This document shows, one piece after another, positions 12,190 through 25,059 of a DNA stretch of 64,000 bases. How positions within the stretch are numbered: position 1 is the stretch's first letter; each line of letters starts with the position of its first letter. Below the pieces are notes generated by a model. The model worked only from the letters and a program-made list of their open reading frames with translations, made no database searches and was not told the DNA's origin. The stretch covers positions 287,625 to 351,624 of the forward strand of contig SJOL01006800.1 in NCBI GenBank assembly GCA_004794785.1, written 5' to 3'. The DNA comes from Opisthorchis felineus (lineage: Eukaryota; Platyhelminthes; Trematoda; Opisthorchiida; Opisthorchiidae). The translations under genes were made by a program, and so were the position numbers.

Positions 12190-12470
12190 ACAGGTGTTTC
12201 GTGTAGTGTTTGTTATTACCAAATGCACTCAACATACTAGCTTCTCCGGGTTCCTAGAAATTGCGTCGATTTTTTCGGGCGGCCGTTGTATTTCTAGTAC
12301 ACTCACTCGTAACGCAAAACAGCGATGGTGCTTCTTTTACTCCCTTGCATATTGTTTTAACGACCTTCCAAATACCGTGAATGATGAAAACCGGACACCC
12401 GCCAGTTTCTCATCACACATATCTGAAGCCATATCTAAATCCATTGCACCACAACTGGGAAATTGAATGC
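12190..12470 (+). pseudogene. LINE ORF2 C-terminal fragment
   Basis: Plus strand reads RNAKQRWCFFYSLAYCFNDL and later ASFSSHISEA, resembling the R-FF-S---WN-LP---V----S--SF block at the end of CR1-like ORF2. Diverged, so the family is uncertain. Confidence 0.45.
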
Positions 12471-12589
12471 GCGTCAAAAATTAAGGAGGATTGAATTTAA
12501 AAAATTCCAACTAAAGTAAGGCAGATTATAATGACTTTGGGCTTGAGCATACATACAGCAAAACGCAACACGATTTCGCCAAAATTTCT

Positions 12590-13990
12590 GTTCTACACAC
12601 AAAATTTTGGAGCAAAATGCCTGCCGGAAAAGGATCGACACCATCAGCTACCGGTGAAAAACTTATTTAAGGCTTGCTCCAACTTGTGATCCCGATGTTA
12701 TTGTTGTTTGGACTACCTTTTAAATTTGTTTCCCCTCAGGGTAGCCGCCTGATGCAGGACCATTCGTTTAATCTGCTCCAGCTAATTTCGGCGGCTGAAA
12801 AATATTGAAGTGCTCTGACTGGAGGGCTACTGAAGACGCGCTGTGATGCTGATGATGGTTCACTGAGGAAAGAATGGTATTGGACGAAGTCAAGCTTTCA
12901 CCTTTCAAGAATGCCAACACAGCCGGTCAGACTGGACCAAATAAACATTGGACGCCGTCAAGACCGCAAACCCTCATTGGCGCCAAGAAACCATAGCGGC
13001 TACCAGCGGCTAGAGTGACGTACGCAGACCCTTCGAACACCTTACGCTGAAGAGCTTAAGATGGACAACGTCGGCCGATTACCGTACATTGACTGAGGGA
13101 TGTGGCCACACCCTATTTCGGTGGACTGGATTAGCCGGCCAAACGACAAGAGTATGATTTATTGGCAAAATATCTGGAATATCAGTCCTTCAAAAGATTT
13201 GTCTTATTAAGTGGCTCGATTCAAATCACAGTTCGGCTTGCTGACCTAAGCAAAACCACTTAAAGAATCCAGAGAATCCTAATGAAGATGTTGAATCCGT
13301 CTCTCTCCATCAGCCCTGAAAATCCGGCGCAAGTAGGAATTCTTTGGGACGACGGAGCATTTGACCCGGATGCTTTACACCCCGCACATTTAAAGTTTGT
13401 GGGAAGTCGAGCGGTGCCACCACAAACCATCTGGGACAAAAGGAGGATACCAGCGAAATGCGGCGGTTGAAACATGGTTTCAATTTTCAAAAAGCGCGGA
13501 GCCTCCGATGAAGGGCATTGTGGCATCCATGACGCTCGCTGCCACCACTAACGCAGATGGACCGACTGGGGTACCACTTCAAGAGAACTGGCACCTGCTT
13601 TTCCCTGACAGGAGATTTACCAAACATGCGTTAGCTTCATTACAGGTTCAAAAGTGCAGCTCATTCCACCGTCCAAAGATGGTCGTTTTTCCAGACTGTA
13701 AGTCTATTTTTGCAATCTACCGCATGCTAACTTACGTGGACGCATGAGAGTGTGTGGGAAGCTCTAAGCTGTATCCACCCCGGCGCATGGTGTAAGGCGA
13801 GTCTGTCCTCCCCATCATTCCTATCGCACCTCGGTACTGGTAAGCAGTTTGTAAACTCCTCTGCCTACTACTTGAACTTCGAGGGTCGAGAAGCTTCCTG
13901 AACGTTATGCAGAGATTGAGCACGTAGACAACATTGCTCTCCTTGGTTCGGATCCCCCGGGGTGCAAGCCACAGTATATAGTATAGATAA
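12590..13990 (+). pseudogene. RTE-like LINE ORF2 (linker and RT)
   Basis: Plus-strand fragments in order: EELKMDNVGRLPYID, VPPQTIWDKRRIPAKCGG, MVSIFKKRGASD (usual V-PI-KKG motif), a KMVVFPDCKSIFA block in place of FLDFKAAFD, and ERYAEIEHVDNIALLGSD in place of the YADDI-LL motif. Stops occur every 30-60 codons and the frame changes. This is an old copy, distinct from the 28 kb family. Confidence 0.65.
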
Positions 13991-13994
13991 ATTT

Positions 13995-16845
13995 GCCGCA
14001 ATGTGTGGTTTGCGGTCCGCAGCTGATGACTAGAAGTTGTCGGTAGAGACCCGAAATTTATGCTTGTGGGGTGACCAGTTTACCTCAGCAGCTGTACAAT
14101 TTCCTTGAGGGGCTTAGCTTAAGGCGAGGTCAAGTCTTAAGTAGGGGGGGGGCAGGACAGCTTTCGCAAAACTTCGGAATCTGCGGCTCCAACGCAACAA
14201 CGGCCTGTCTGTCAAGAGTTAAGTGCGCTGCGATATTGTGATCCACAATACTTTGTAAGGTTACTTAATAGGCATTGTTGTCTGAAGCCCAATTCGAGTG
14301 TAAAACATTGCTGTTCGTATGTTTTACATCGGAGTTACCGGATGCCAAGATTTTGATGGTGTGAGGTGGTGCTTGCGCCAACCCACAGTTATAACATACC
14401 CCGGTACCCGGCCATCAGGAAGCAAAAATTTTGGATTTTTAGAGAAAAGCGTACGGGTGGCTGCTTAGTTAGTGAGCCTCACTGGCTTGCCAGTACTTTT
14501 CTTGAGAGGCAGCTAAAAATGCATTAGGATGTGCACATGGAAGTGTGCATCCGCAAGCCTTGCCGCAAACACCGATGGCGGCCTCATGCACCTGAGTTTG
14601 CCTTGCCAGTAGATTTCCAAAGCTGAAATCGCGGGAGCCGTGCTCCCTGCGCATTCAGGTGTTGGAAGACTGTTAACGTGGATATTTAGAGTGGCACTTT
14701 CCTGCCAGAGCTAACCTCGACGGGTGCTACCTAGTCCTTGGAATAAAGGGCGAACACTCCACACCAGCGCACGACGCACTGACGGCATTGCAGCGGCCAA
14801 ACCTGGTTTGATGGCCTGCCCTTGTTTCACGATACTTTTGCTCTCTTCCAACCAAGCCTGTCTGCTGTGCATACAAAACAGCCTCAGTCTGCTGAATCCA
14901 TACTCAAGCTCTAATTTACGTACAATGCTGGCACGTTGTCGGTTCGTTTTGCCAATGAACCCAGTTATTAGTTTCATGAGATCCATCTGGTTCTATATGA
15001 TACCACAGCCCTCTACCTCAATGACCCCGAAAGAATGTCTGGGGCTATACCTAATGCCCCAAATGCTCAAAGTCGTCCCATTACCTTTATAGCAAAACTG
15101 TCAAAATTTGATTTCTGTCCACTCCAGTAATGTAGACTGGTCAGCACAGGAAGCAATATCTCCCAAAGTCACGCGGCGCCCCCTGTAACACAGCGTTTCA
15201 ATTCCCAACCGGCGACAGCGGGTGTGCTGCAGAAGAATAGAAGACAAATGAAACCACTACATGTAATGGGAATGCTCCATTTTGCACTGGATGACCTTTT
15301 ACACTCCTCCGAGTTTATAAGGGGTCGGTACTGTGTTCGTTCCACAAAATGTGTCATCCCTTAATCATGGCTTTCCGGCCATATCGAAACATATTGAGGA
15401 ACTCTAGGCCAAGCCTGCGCTACTGTAATTACTGAAGCACACCGCCAGCCGCACCAGGTCACTATGATTGCTTTAGGGAGCTCCGGATCCTCTTAAGCAC
15501 AGTTTCATGGCTGCAGCCTCCCTGCAGGCTGCACATCTTCTGGACTAGCCGTCTACATGTCCGTGGTATCACGTACACACAATGATTGTCCTTGCTGAAC
15601 TATTTCAAATTCTTGAGTAAGTGACCCTGCTCTGCTTTTTTTCTCGTTCTTGAAACCGTGTAATGGCAATTGTGCTCAGCTCTGACTTTTTCAGCCGAGT
15701 TAATTTGGAGCATGAATGTGGTCGATGCTCTTTCTGAGCCACAACTCACTACATCGTGGGAGTTGGATTCGGCGGGGGTGCACTGTCGTCTGAAACCGGA
15801 GCGATAAACTGCCTGGACGTGCAAGAATGTTGAGAAGGCTATTTACTCCGGCCTGAACATACTCCTGAAACGAGATCGAATGCACCATCAGAGTTGTCTG
15901 GGCTCTCATGTAACTTATCAGTCATTGACTCTGGTTCATTCTGGTGCATGCAGGCTGCGTTTCAGTGGTCATATCGTGCGTGGATGCCCGGAAGGGGATG
16001 GGTATTTCGGCACACAAGGTAAAATTGGCCCTGAATCTGTCCGAAGTTTAAGGCCAAAAATGGGCCTTCTCGGATCCACATAGGTGGTTCGCTGAATAAT
16101 CAATTAGTTGGCACCAATCGGTACCCGGGGAATGGAAGTGATTTCGCGGAAACCGTGAAAGTCTGAATGTTATTAATTCATAGGTATAAGTGTCCGTGCT
16201 TTGAGTGTTCTCCTGCGACTGCCTAATTTCGGTAATCGGTTTAAGTAACCTATCTTGATAGGTCAGCAGTCATCTCGAATAAGGAAACAGTATTTAATTA
16301 AATATAATCCCAACATAACGAGAGCTGTGATTCGGTCGAAACGGTTGAAACGTTGTAGGTAGTTCTGTAGCCAGTATACTGTTGACGCGAAATCCGCAGA
16401 AGGCGTACTCGTGCATATAGACTTGTGCCCAGTATGTATCTACCTGCTTATCCACCTCGAGAAGCGTTATTCTGAGTTATCGCCGTTTTAGGAACAATCA
16501 TTAAGCTTTGCCAGTTCGTGCGATCTGGCAAGAACTTCATGTCCGAATATGAAGTTAACTCCCGGTACTCCAATAATTTGATGAGCGGCTCGAAGGATGC
16601 TACAAACACTATACGGCCTATGCCTGCCGCAAGCGTTCTCTCTGGCATAGTGCTTAATATATCTCTGGAAGCGTTGAGGTTATATTTACTGCCTCCCGAG
16701 TGACCGTTTATAATGTCTTTTAATGATGGAAATTCCGCAGTCAGTACAGAGGAGCTCTCACAGAATTTGATGTAGTAAATGTGCGTTACACGCTGCTAAG
16801 CATAGTGCCAACCACTGAACCCCACGACTTACGCCAACCAAGTTG
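13995..16845. other. no gene recognised
   Basis: Overlapping frames at 14711-15092 on both strands show no known motif. A G-run (about 14144-14150) is present. I see nothing else to name. Confidence 0.5.
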
Positions 16846-16849
16846 TCTA

Positions 16850-17385
16850 CTCAGGGCGCAAGAAGGACGTAACCCTCACTGAGCGTGTCCAGCGAGCTGT
16901 TACGAAAATGGTTGCCGGCCTTAAATCCGTGGACTACGAAATGCGTCTCACGGCGCTTGGCCTCTTTCCCCTCGAATATCGCCGCCTCCGAGGGGACCTA
17001 ATTCTTACTTATGCCCTGTTCTAACAAGGTTTAGCCAACATGTTTTTCACCGTTGAGCCAGCAAACTCACGGCCGGGAAATGGTAAGAAGATTTTCAAGC
17101 TGAGAACAAACCCTTTTATGGGGCAACATTTTTTCTCATTTCGTGTAGTAGCTGCGTGGAATAACCTTCCCCCGACGGTTGTCCACGCTCCTTCTAGAAC
17201 CCAGTTCAAAGCACTATTAGACACTTTCCTATGCGAGTCCTCGTGCTGGCAAGCATACTGCCCCGCGCTGAGAACTTAAAGAGCAGTGCTACACTCTTTT
17301 TTCGCTTGTGCCCTACAGGTGAACGACAACCGCAGAACGACAAGAACACAACCGACCCGGGAAACTTGGACAAAAGCCTCGATCC
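16850..17385 (+). pseudogene. CR1-like LINE ORF2 C-terminus and 3' UTR
   Basis: Plus strand: [32 protein letters not shown] then a stop, and [29 protein letters not shown]. Close homologue of 6035-6540 in inverted orientation, with one in-frame stop after YALF. The 3' UTR (to about 17385) also matches the other copy. Confidence 0.88.
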
Positions 17386-17389
17386 TGTG

Positions 17390-17540
17390 TATCAATCCGT
17401 GAATGTGGCTGTAAGGAGATACGTACGTAGTCATTCAGCAGACCACGTTTAGAACATATCCCTTGCTCCCCGGACCTCCATTCGATCAGAATGTTACAAC
17501 ATATGCGTCCGGTATCCTGGAAAGCGTCTGGCTTTTTAAA
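17390..17540 (-). pseudogene. MULE transposase fragment, second copy
   Basis: The plus-strand text atacgtacgtagtcattcag and the following hundred bases parallel 10995-11110. On the minus strand the pieces KGYVLNVVC and MTTYVSP match LLNVVCRVTTYAP of the larger copy. It directly abuts the LINE 3' UTR. Confidence 0.6.
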
Positions 17541-18109
17541 AACTATGTTGTTTAAGCATACCAAAGGTCTTAATATCACCGTAGTAACAAACGGACACGT
17601 GCTGAAATTTGCATGATGACTTGGTTTTGCTGACTGGAATGTTGTTACTCTACAGGATGAGGATAGATGTCCTAAAAAACTTATGAATCTGGAGTTCCCT
17701 AAAAGGAGGCGGAATTAATGACGCCCGACCCCTTGGTGATCAGAATTTTTTATAATAGATGCAGCGGGGTCAAACACCAAATTGCGATGAATTCCAGTGC
17801 GCACGATTGTTAGGAGCGCAATAAAAACTCAGTAACGTGAACCACCTTCATCTGTCTGTAGAGGCCGTAGTGGTTCAGTGATGATGGAAAACACCCACAC
17901 AGTGGGGTATGCTATCTATTCAATTAGAGTTACTTTCCGATTTGTGTTTCACAGAGTTTCTGTTAGTCAATCTGGAGTATTTTTCGTCTTGAACTTTCAT
18001 GAAAGAATACACAAAAATGGAGACAAGTCACTGTTGGAGCACTGCCTCATCCCTAATTAAAATCGATCTTCATAAATGATGTCCTTACAGAGTTGATCTA
18101 TCAGCCAAA

Positions 18110-18700
18110 CAGTGAATACACCTGAAAGACACACAGATTTCTCAGGTATAAAAATGCGGGCGCAAAGTTTCACGAGAGAGGTCGACCGACTGATCCTCTC
18201 GCATACTGCCAGGCTGAGTAAGATGAGCATCTTAGATGTTTCTCTAGAATGTAAGAATAAGCTAGTCATGGTTGTATCCAGCAACGAACCGAAAAATCTC
18301 CCAACACAGCAGGTAGACTTTGCGGTGTCTCACATTCAGGTTCAAATAACTGCATCACGGGATATCCGGTACCCACCAGCAGTCTCTTTAAATGCGTCCT
18401 CAGGTTTCGTCACCAACGGTTGGAACACTCAAAGATTCACCCCTACCAATGTTCCTTCCTTGTTGTTGACTCAGATATTTCGCTCAATAATTCACGCCTA
18501 TTCGACTTACATAGTGCAGGTGAGGCTAATACCCCTGATAACACATAAGTATGGTTACAAACAAAAAGGTTTGGCCAGTGACGCAGTTGTATGCCTAGCG
18601 CATCATGTTTTGAGAGTCCTGGATGGTGAAAGCAGACAAGTTCGTATTTATTTCATAATTTCTGCAGTGCTTTCTGATCGCCTCGCTGTGTTTTGATCCT
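18110..18700 (+). pseudogene. CR1-like LINE RT fragment
   Basis: The 194-codon plus-strand frame ends with YGYKQKGLASDAVVCLAHHV, LRVLDGESRQVRIYFI, resembling the RT block QFGFK-G-ST-DA---L-H---LD-----R--F-DFS. The DFS motif is degraded (IISAV) and a stop follows. The first half is polar and shows only weak similarity to the region upstream of the RT. Confidence 0.6.
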
Positions 18701-18704
18701 TCGG

Positions 18705-20755
18705 AACTTCTTGAGGTGGATATGTATGAACCTATTAGGAACTCTATTATTTCTCTGACTACTTCACTGGTAGTGAGCAATTTGAATAGTATAGCAGACA
18801 GAATAAGACACAGCTTCAAGCTAGTGTGAAGTGGCTTTTGTCATCTTTCAAAGTTTACATACTCTATGTTCTGAAGACACGTGGCAGCTAAAAATCCACC
18901 AACAGCGATGAAAAAATAATTTCTCACCTAGTACTGAATAAAATAGGCTGATGGAATTGCTATTGGCAGGTTTTTTACCCTAGCTGACCACTCCAGGCTG
19001 CTCCGCGCCACCCGCCGCTGGTGACAGAACACTTTGCAGGTTTCAAATTCAGCAATCTGCGTCGAGATTGTTACGCTTATACTGCGTCGCTATAAAACAA
19101 CCTGTGTTATCAGCTTTCCAGGCAATCATTAATTATTTCTTCCAAAAGCAAGTTGAGTGCTCGAAATGCCTCGAAGCAAAGTTACTTGACTAGATTCCAA
19201 CTGCACTGGACGAGTTGATACCATTACTAGAATATAGTCCATATAAGAGAGATCTTCGAAAAGTATGCGAAGGCGTTGTACGCGTATTAGGAGAGACCCA
19301 GCAAAAGCCGGCACTGATTACTCTGCACTTAGTTGAAGCGGGATTCTGTATATTCGAAGTTGGCACACTGTGGAGTGAAGATTTTCTTCCGTCATTTTTT
19401 GCACCATTGGTGCATGCGATTCCATCACGGGTATATGTAAGTTGCGAAATTTCCGGTCCTTTGGCTCCAGTGAGGAGTAGCTGGTGGTTACGATATCCCA
19501 TATCACAAGTTTATCTGTTTTGCTGCACGCGTTGCAACTCGACAGAAGCTCCTCTTCAGTGGATTTCATTTTACTCCGCAGTCGCAGAGGTTGACGAATT
19601 TTACGGTTATCAAACTTTCTAGCACGGAAACACAAGTGCTTCCATGGACTTCACGCTCGAGGGTTTGGTTTTGGCTGTCTAACTGTTCTAAGATTGGATG
19701 GGCGCAATCGAAACCAACTAACTCACATCACTACTGGATTTGTCTAGACCCCCTCAGGTGTCCCCAAATCACCCTTCAGTAGAGAGTGTTTCATCATAGA
19801 GGAGCTGATATCACTCTTCTTTGGTTGTGCCTATAGTTATGTTCGAGCGTTTCAAAAGGTTTTAAGTGTGGATGGAATTTCTCACATGCTATGGTCTGCA
19901 TTTTCTCCTTGTTTCGTAGTCTATGGCTGACACTAGTGAAGCGCTAAGCTTGACCAACAAAATGGCCACCAGGTCCATCATGTAGGCTACTACGGACAAG
20001 CGACTTATGTGGCTCCAACTAAACTTGAAAAAGAATGACGATTTGCAAGACAGTGCGTCCGAGATGTTTGTTATACTCTAAAATGAAACAACAGTAATCC
20101 GGTAAACCTTAAGTTGCCGTGTTTTGCGTTTATTCAACACCTCAGTGAACATTCCATCAGTGTCAAGGCCGAACGGAACCACATCAGCCGTACTTTTAAA
20201 GTAATCTTTAGAAATGATAGTCTGGTAATAAATCCCGTTCGGTAGCGAAGGGCATTTTCATGAAAATCTTTATTCATAGGCAGTCAGTCGGCCGCTTGAA
20301 GCACTAAAAAGCCGTAATTGTCTTGTAGGGGCATCCCTTCTCGTAAAGGTTTGGCTTTAGTGCTACTTTGTTTAGTTCAGCCACACAGTAACCGATTGAC
20401 ATTTCCTAAGAGGGTAACAAAACATTTGTGATCGGGTGGCCAATCTCGACAAGTTCACTGCTAATAATCTGTCATGCTTTTGAGAGAACAATCAGCCCAA
20501 TGTGACATCACTGGTTGAATGAATGCTGAGTGAGTATGAAGGCGGTAAACACATGATAGGAAAACTTTTGCTCTTCAGCGAGGTGGCACATGCGTTTGAT
20601 AGACAGCAAACAACCCATTCGATTACAATAGAGAAATCCGCTAGCCCACAGGGGTTTAGTGAGTCAAAGGCTAGTGGACAAAACAAGGAAATTATTTCGA
20701 AACGTACAGAACAGTCATAACCAAGATTCTAGTCTCTGAACCAGCAACCGAACCA
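18705..20755. other. no gene recognised
   Basis: A 135-codon plus frame at 19215-19622 overlaps a 105-codon minus frame; neither shows a motif I know. Confidence 0.45.
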
Positions 20756-20758
20756 CCA

Positions 20759-21418
20759 CAATTGGTCCCTCACCCCATATTTTCGTCACTAATCCACTCA
20801 CTTCACAGTGCAGGTTCCACATCCCTCCTTCACAGTCTCTTTCGCTGCATCCACGACACCAGCATCTCGGAAAAAGGAAGCGAATTCACTGAGCTCAGTA
20901 TTCGGCGCTGGCTCTCCCAACTAACACTTGAACCACCTCAGAGGTATAGGATAAAACCCAGTCAACTTCGATTCCCATCGCGGAAAGTGGAGTTATGTAC
21001 CTTTGCATCGGATGCCAGAGCTCTTTCAAGAGCCAGTCTCGGCCCCCAAAATTTTCCAAATCTGGCCATCTATGCCACCGAAAAAAAATCACCTAAACCT
21101 AGCAACCTGTCGGTCTATCGTATACCGCACACACCATGCGCTCCACTACTTCCAAACATTCTCAGCACACACTGGGCGATCATAAAAACCTACCTGTCCA
21201 ATGGAATTAGTGAACCTGTTCAGTCTTTGGCAACTTTCCTGAGCACTATCTACCCTCCTGATGCCTTCCATGTTCTTAGAAGGCCACATCCATCCTTCCT
21301 CAGCAAGGTTTTTACAGAGAACGAAATTTCCATGATGTACAAGTGGCCACACTCCACCGTCACCTCATATGCCACCCGCACTTTCCACATAGTAACTCCT
21401 TCTCCGATAGCACCGTGA
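20759..21418 (+). CDS. uncharacterised 219-codon pyrimidine-rich ORF
   Basis: The longest frame in the left half. Hydrophilic, rich in Pro, Ser, His and Leu, with no signal peptide, transmembrane span or domain I recognise. The plus strand here, and on to about 22.7 kb, is unusually rich in C and T, which lowers the stop-codon density and can create long frames by chance. No splice sites or poly(A) signal stand out. I treat it as doubtful coding sequence. Confidence 0.2.
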   Translation, partial: QLVPHPIFSSLIHSLHSAGSTSLLHSLFRCIHDTSISEKGSEFTELSIRRWLSQLTLEPPQRYRIKPSQLRFPSRKVELCTFASDARALSRASLGPQNFPNLAIYATEKKSPKPSNLSVYRIPHTPCAPLLPNILSTHWAIIKTYLSNGISEPVQSLATFLSTIYPPDAFHVLRRPHPSFLSKVFTENEISMMYKWPHSTVTSYATRTFHIVTPSPIAP

Positions 21419-21419
21419 A

Positions 21420-22812
21420 GACCATGAATGTATGCGAAGTTACCCTCACATTGTTGACTGGTTCCGGCTTACTTGATCTCTCCAGATGTTCATGTAAGTG
21501 AAATGCTTTGTTACATCTCAGAACATGCATCTTATATCTATTCGTCACACAGCACACGATCAACCCGCACGTATGCGTCGGGTCCCCTATCTAAGACTCA
21601 TTTGCTAAGCTCGCTACACCCGGATGAGGTGCAACGTCAACCGCCAAGCTCAAACAGTCCTAATAGACACTCTGGATACGATTATTCCATATAAACATTG
21701 TTACAGGTCCAAAATCCTGGAACCAGCTAACGAGTCTCCACGACTCTATTGATACCTTCGTTCCCAGAGGAAAACCAGACAAAACGTCTCTATTGGTGAG
21801 AGACTCTCGGTGTTTACTGAAGACTGAACGGACAGTCTTGCCCAACCCTTACCGTCAGTTCGTACCACTTAAAACGCTATATATAGCTAACAGGCACCCC
21901 AGTTCGCTTACCGTCCTCCTGACTACCCTGCGTACCATGGCATTCTGAGATGCACGAAAATTTTTAACACTTTCAAGTTGCTCTCAAGGTGCCGACGGTA
22001 TTCACTAGAGGATTCTTAAAGACTGTGCAGACACCACCACCATATACGAAAGCAAGCTGCTCGACTCCTTTTTTCCTTTATCACCATTTCATACACCAGG
22101 GCAACTCTTCAGGGCAATAGGCATTATGGCCCACAAAGTTACTGTCTTATTAGTCTTAATTGTATTCCATGTAAGACCAGGGAGATAGTCAACAAGACAA
22201 TGTCCCACTTTCTCACTTCTAACAATCTTTCACGGCCTTCGCAAAACGGGTCCAATCTGTTCCAATTCTACCCTTCAACTCAGCTTGTTTTCAATTCAAA
22301 CGTAATCCAGTCCACTGAGATCAACTAAACCGTAGACTGCGCAATTATTGTTCTTCTAAAGAATTCGATAAAATTCCACACAAAATTTCGTTGAATGGGC
22401 GAGAATCCTCCGACTATTTGGGTAGTCTTCCAGTGTGGCTAACTGGTGTTGGTGAAATTTCGGGCTCCGTTCTCTCCCAAATGTTCCACACTTCACCTAT
22501 CTTTGTGCATCACTCGAATGAATCCATTACCCACCAGCTTTGCACTGAATACTCACCACTTGTTTTATACACACTGCTTCAAAATCAGGTCGCGCAATCT
22601 TAGCTCCCCACGGCTAGCAGTTAATAACTAATTCCGTTGGTCCGCTTCTGATATGCTATTGTTAAATTTCCAAGACTGTTCGTGTCTCATTTCCAGATAA
22701 ATTACTCCATACGTTTACGATTTCACCTCCACCCAAGCCAACAGGCATTCAGACACCCCAGTATTAGGACCTTGGGCTGCAAATACGTTCGGGTCTGTCC
22801 CTACCGTCCATG
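21420..22812. other. pyrimidine-rich stretch, no gene recognised
   Basis: Continues the C/T bias of the preceding ORF. No LINE or SINE motif seen. Confidence 0.4.
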
Positions 22813-22814
22813 CC

Positions 22815-23195
22815 ACCATCATTGTCAGAAACAACAAAGCAGAACACTGGTGCTTCACTGATTTAAAACCATGTCAGTTTATTTGAATCATCAGCATCAG
22901 CATCATGAAATCCATCGACAGTTTCTTTGGCATATTGCCAGCATTGGAACTACTAATGTAAAGAAAGCAGCAGAAGTGAATGGGAAAGGGCACCTAGTGA
23001 AAATGTGCCACAATCATTCCAACGTGTATACACGTGCGGATATCCTTTCAGACAACCTATGTACAACTTCCAGGATAAGCAAACCCTCCACAACCTCCGG
23101 GACTTCTCCCTTAATTGCAAGTAGCATGTTCAGCGACTACATGTCTGGGTGCATGACCTTACAATCTGTGGGAGCAAAGCGCATGAAAAAAAGGA
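22815..23195 (-). pseudogene. RTE LINE with internal deletion
   Basis: Minus strand begins with FMRFAPTDCKVM (usual [12 protein letters not shown]), continues to LAIKGEVPEVVEGLLILEVV and then jumps straight into the 3' UTR of the same family (near 23050), ending at an accagtgttctgc motif around 22830. About 700 bases of ORF2 are deleted compared with the element at 28.4-29.9 kb. Confidence 0.75.
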
Positions 23196-23384
23196 CGAGA
23201 TAATTTATCCAAAACCACCTGTGTCTACTATTCCGCTTCAAGGACAGGAACGAAATCGTCCAAATATTATAGACCAGCGGAGTGAGATAGGCCTTGAAAA
23301 TTCAGGACTACTAAATGCGTGGTCGCTTATACGTATGTCGTAGTTCTAGCATATGGCATTGTGAAGTTGTGTCCAACGCAACAT

Positions 23385-23455
23385 AAACGAGGCCGAAATT
23401 TCGCTTCTTTCTCGCGAGTCGATGCTTTAACCACTAAGCTATCTCAAGCTCTTGT
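23385..23455 (-). mobile_element. SINE head fragment
   Basis: Minus strand GAGATAGCTTAGTGGTTAAA followed by gcatcgactcgcgag resembles the SINE A-box region; the rest of the element is not seen. Confidence 0.45.
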
Positions 23456-24419
23456 TTATTAGTGTTATTTGTTTCTATCGAATCAACGCTCTATGAGTAT
23501 CATAAGGCGACAAATGACGCCAACATTTTCGTTACGACTGGTGTCAAGCTGTTTCAGCCCCGCTGCGGTCCCACTTTTTGAAAACAGCACTATCATCGAG
23601 TAGCCCCAGCTGTAAGGGGAAATCTCCTTTCTCAAGCAAGAGGAAGTAGTTCAGACAAGAGCTGACTGAGGGCTTTATCCCCATTCCTGAACAAGGCAGA
23701 TGGATGATCATCCTGACCAGGAGATCGGTGGCGGCAGGTCATGAGGATTTCTGTTCAAATTCTAGACCCAGTTGTCGAAGTGCCCCTCTTTATTAAAGAT
23801 GGTGGTTCCAGTTTGACTCCTGACGGTTTCGCTCATAAGGAGTTTTATAGGATTGGCCTCACGGATCAAGTGGAATAATCTTCAGGTAGTTCCAGGATTC
23901 CATACCTCTTCGATTCTCTCAACCCTCCGTGTCCACCAGGCTTCAGGGTCGGTGTGCACGCTAAGTTTCACTTGATAATTAATTCACCTGATAGTTATGA
24001 ACAGGTGGGAACATTTCAAGCTTCGTCACTGTTTTGTCTAATATCCGATGATTGGGTTGAGCTGGCGTTGTCATGCCACGGACGAAACTCCATGCGTTGG
24101 GAACGGATCTAGCGATCTATCTCCAGTGAGAATTGACGTTGAACGGTGCAGCAGTTAATAGTTCAGAAGGTGGTTCTGATAAGTTTGTTTAACGCTGAGA
24201 ACCGCGAACTCACCAGTTACTATGGAGGTTGTCCGCCCTTTGCGCAGCCCTAAAAAGTGAAAAGAGTCGTGAATCCGAACGAGTTCCAAGTATCGTAGGC
24301 GAAGAGGTAGCGGCTATTGATCCACGCTATGCACGCCATGACTTAGAACTATGCCGACCATGCGCAGTCTGATGCAGTGACCTCTACATTGCCAGAGGTT
24401 CGCAAGCGGATGCAACTGA

Positions 24420-24830
24420 AGAGTGACGAGACAGTTAGCTCAACGGCTGTGCAAACTGCGAGTTAAACAGCGTGCGACTTGGCGGGAGGGTGTTAAAAAG
24501 ATTACGAATATCTTCGGTGTTTCTGGTGCGGTTCGGCTTCCAGGATGTGGTCCCCGTGCCCCCCTGATGAGCTTAGCGGAGGTATCGACAGGAATGACGG
24601 CTAATCGAAGCCAGTGAATTTCGCGCTATCACTTTCTTCCCATACTGTCTCATTGAGCATTTGAGGGTGCAGCCAGCTCAGAAGATTTGCTGTACGCTAG
24701 AAGCAGGTCCCTCCCCCACTAGCTAGTTTCTCTTCGTTAAGACCTTAAGTGTGAGTGAATAAACTTTGTGGTTGTACAGCAATGAATAATCAGTGTCAGC
24801 GCATATGATGATGACTTGTTCCTGATACAC
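24420..24830 (+). pseudogene. RTE LINE ORF2 end and 3' UTR
   Basis: Plus strand encodes GVKKITNIFGVSGAVRLPGC, GPRAPLMSLAEV, and GMTANRSQ, matching the last 50 residues of the family. The UTR follows and ends near a diverged palindrome and gatgatgac. Confidence 0.75.
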
Positions 24831-25059
24831 AGCACGTATCAATGTCAAACGAAACCGGTTTGCAAGCTAGAGCAGCTTGTTGTCCTCTCTGTTTCAGAGC
24901 ACGAACCTCGAAGGCAGCCAGATAAACCGGGTATAGAGACTTGAAGACTGACTTCGAGCTGCACGGGGCTATCAGCGCCGGTTGATCACAAAAAGTCCGT
25001 CAAGACCAATGTACACGAATGGGGTCATGAATCCGAAAGGACGGGGCTATAAGGGGAGT

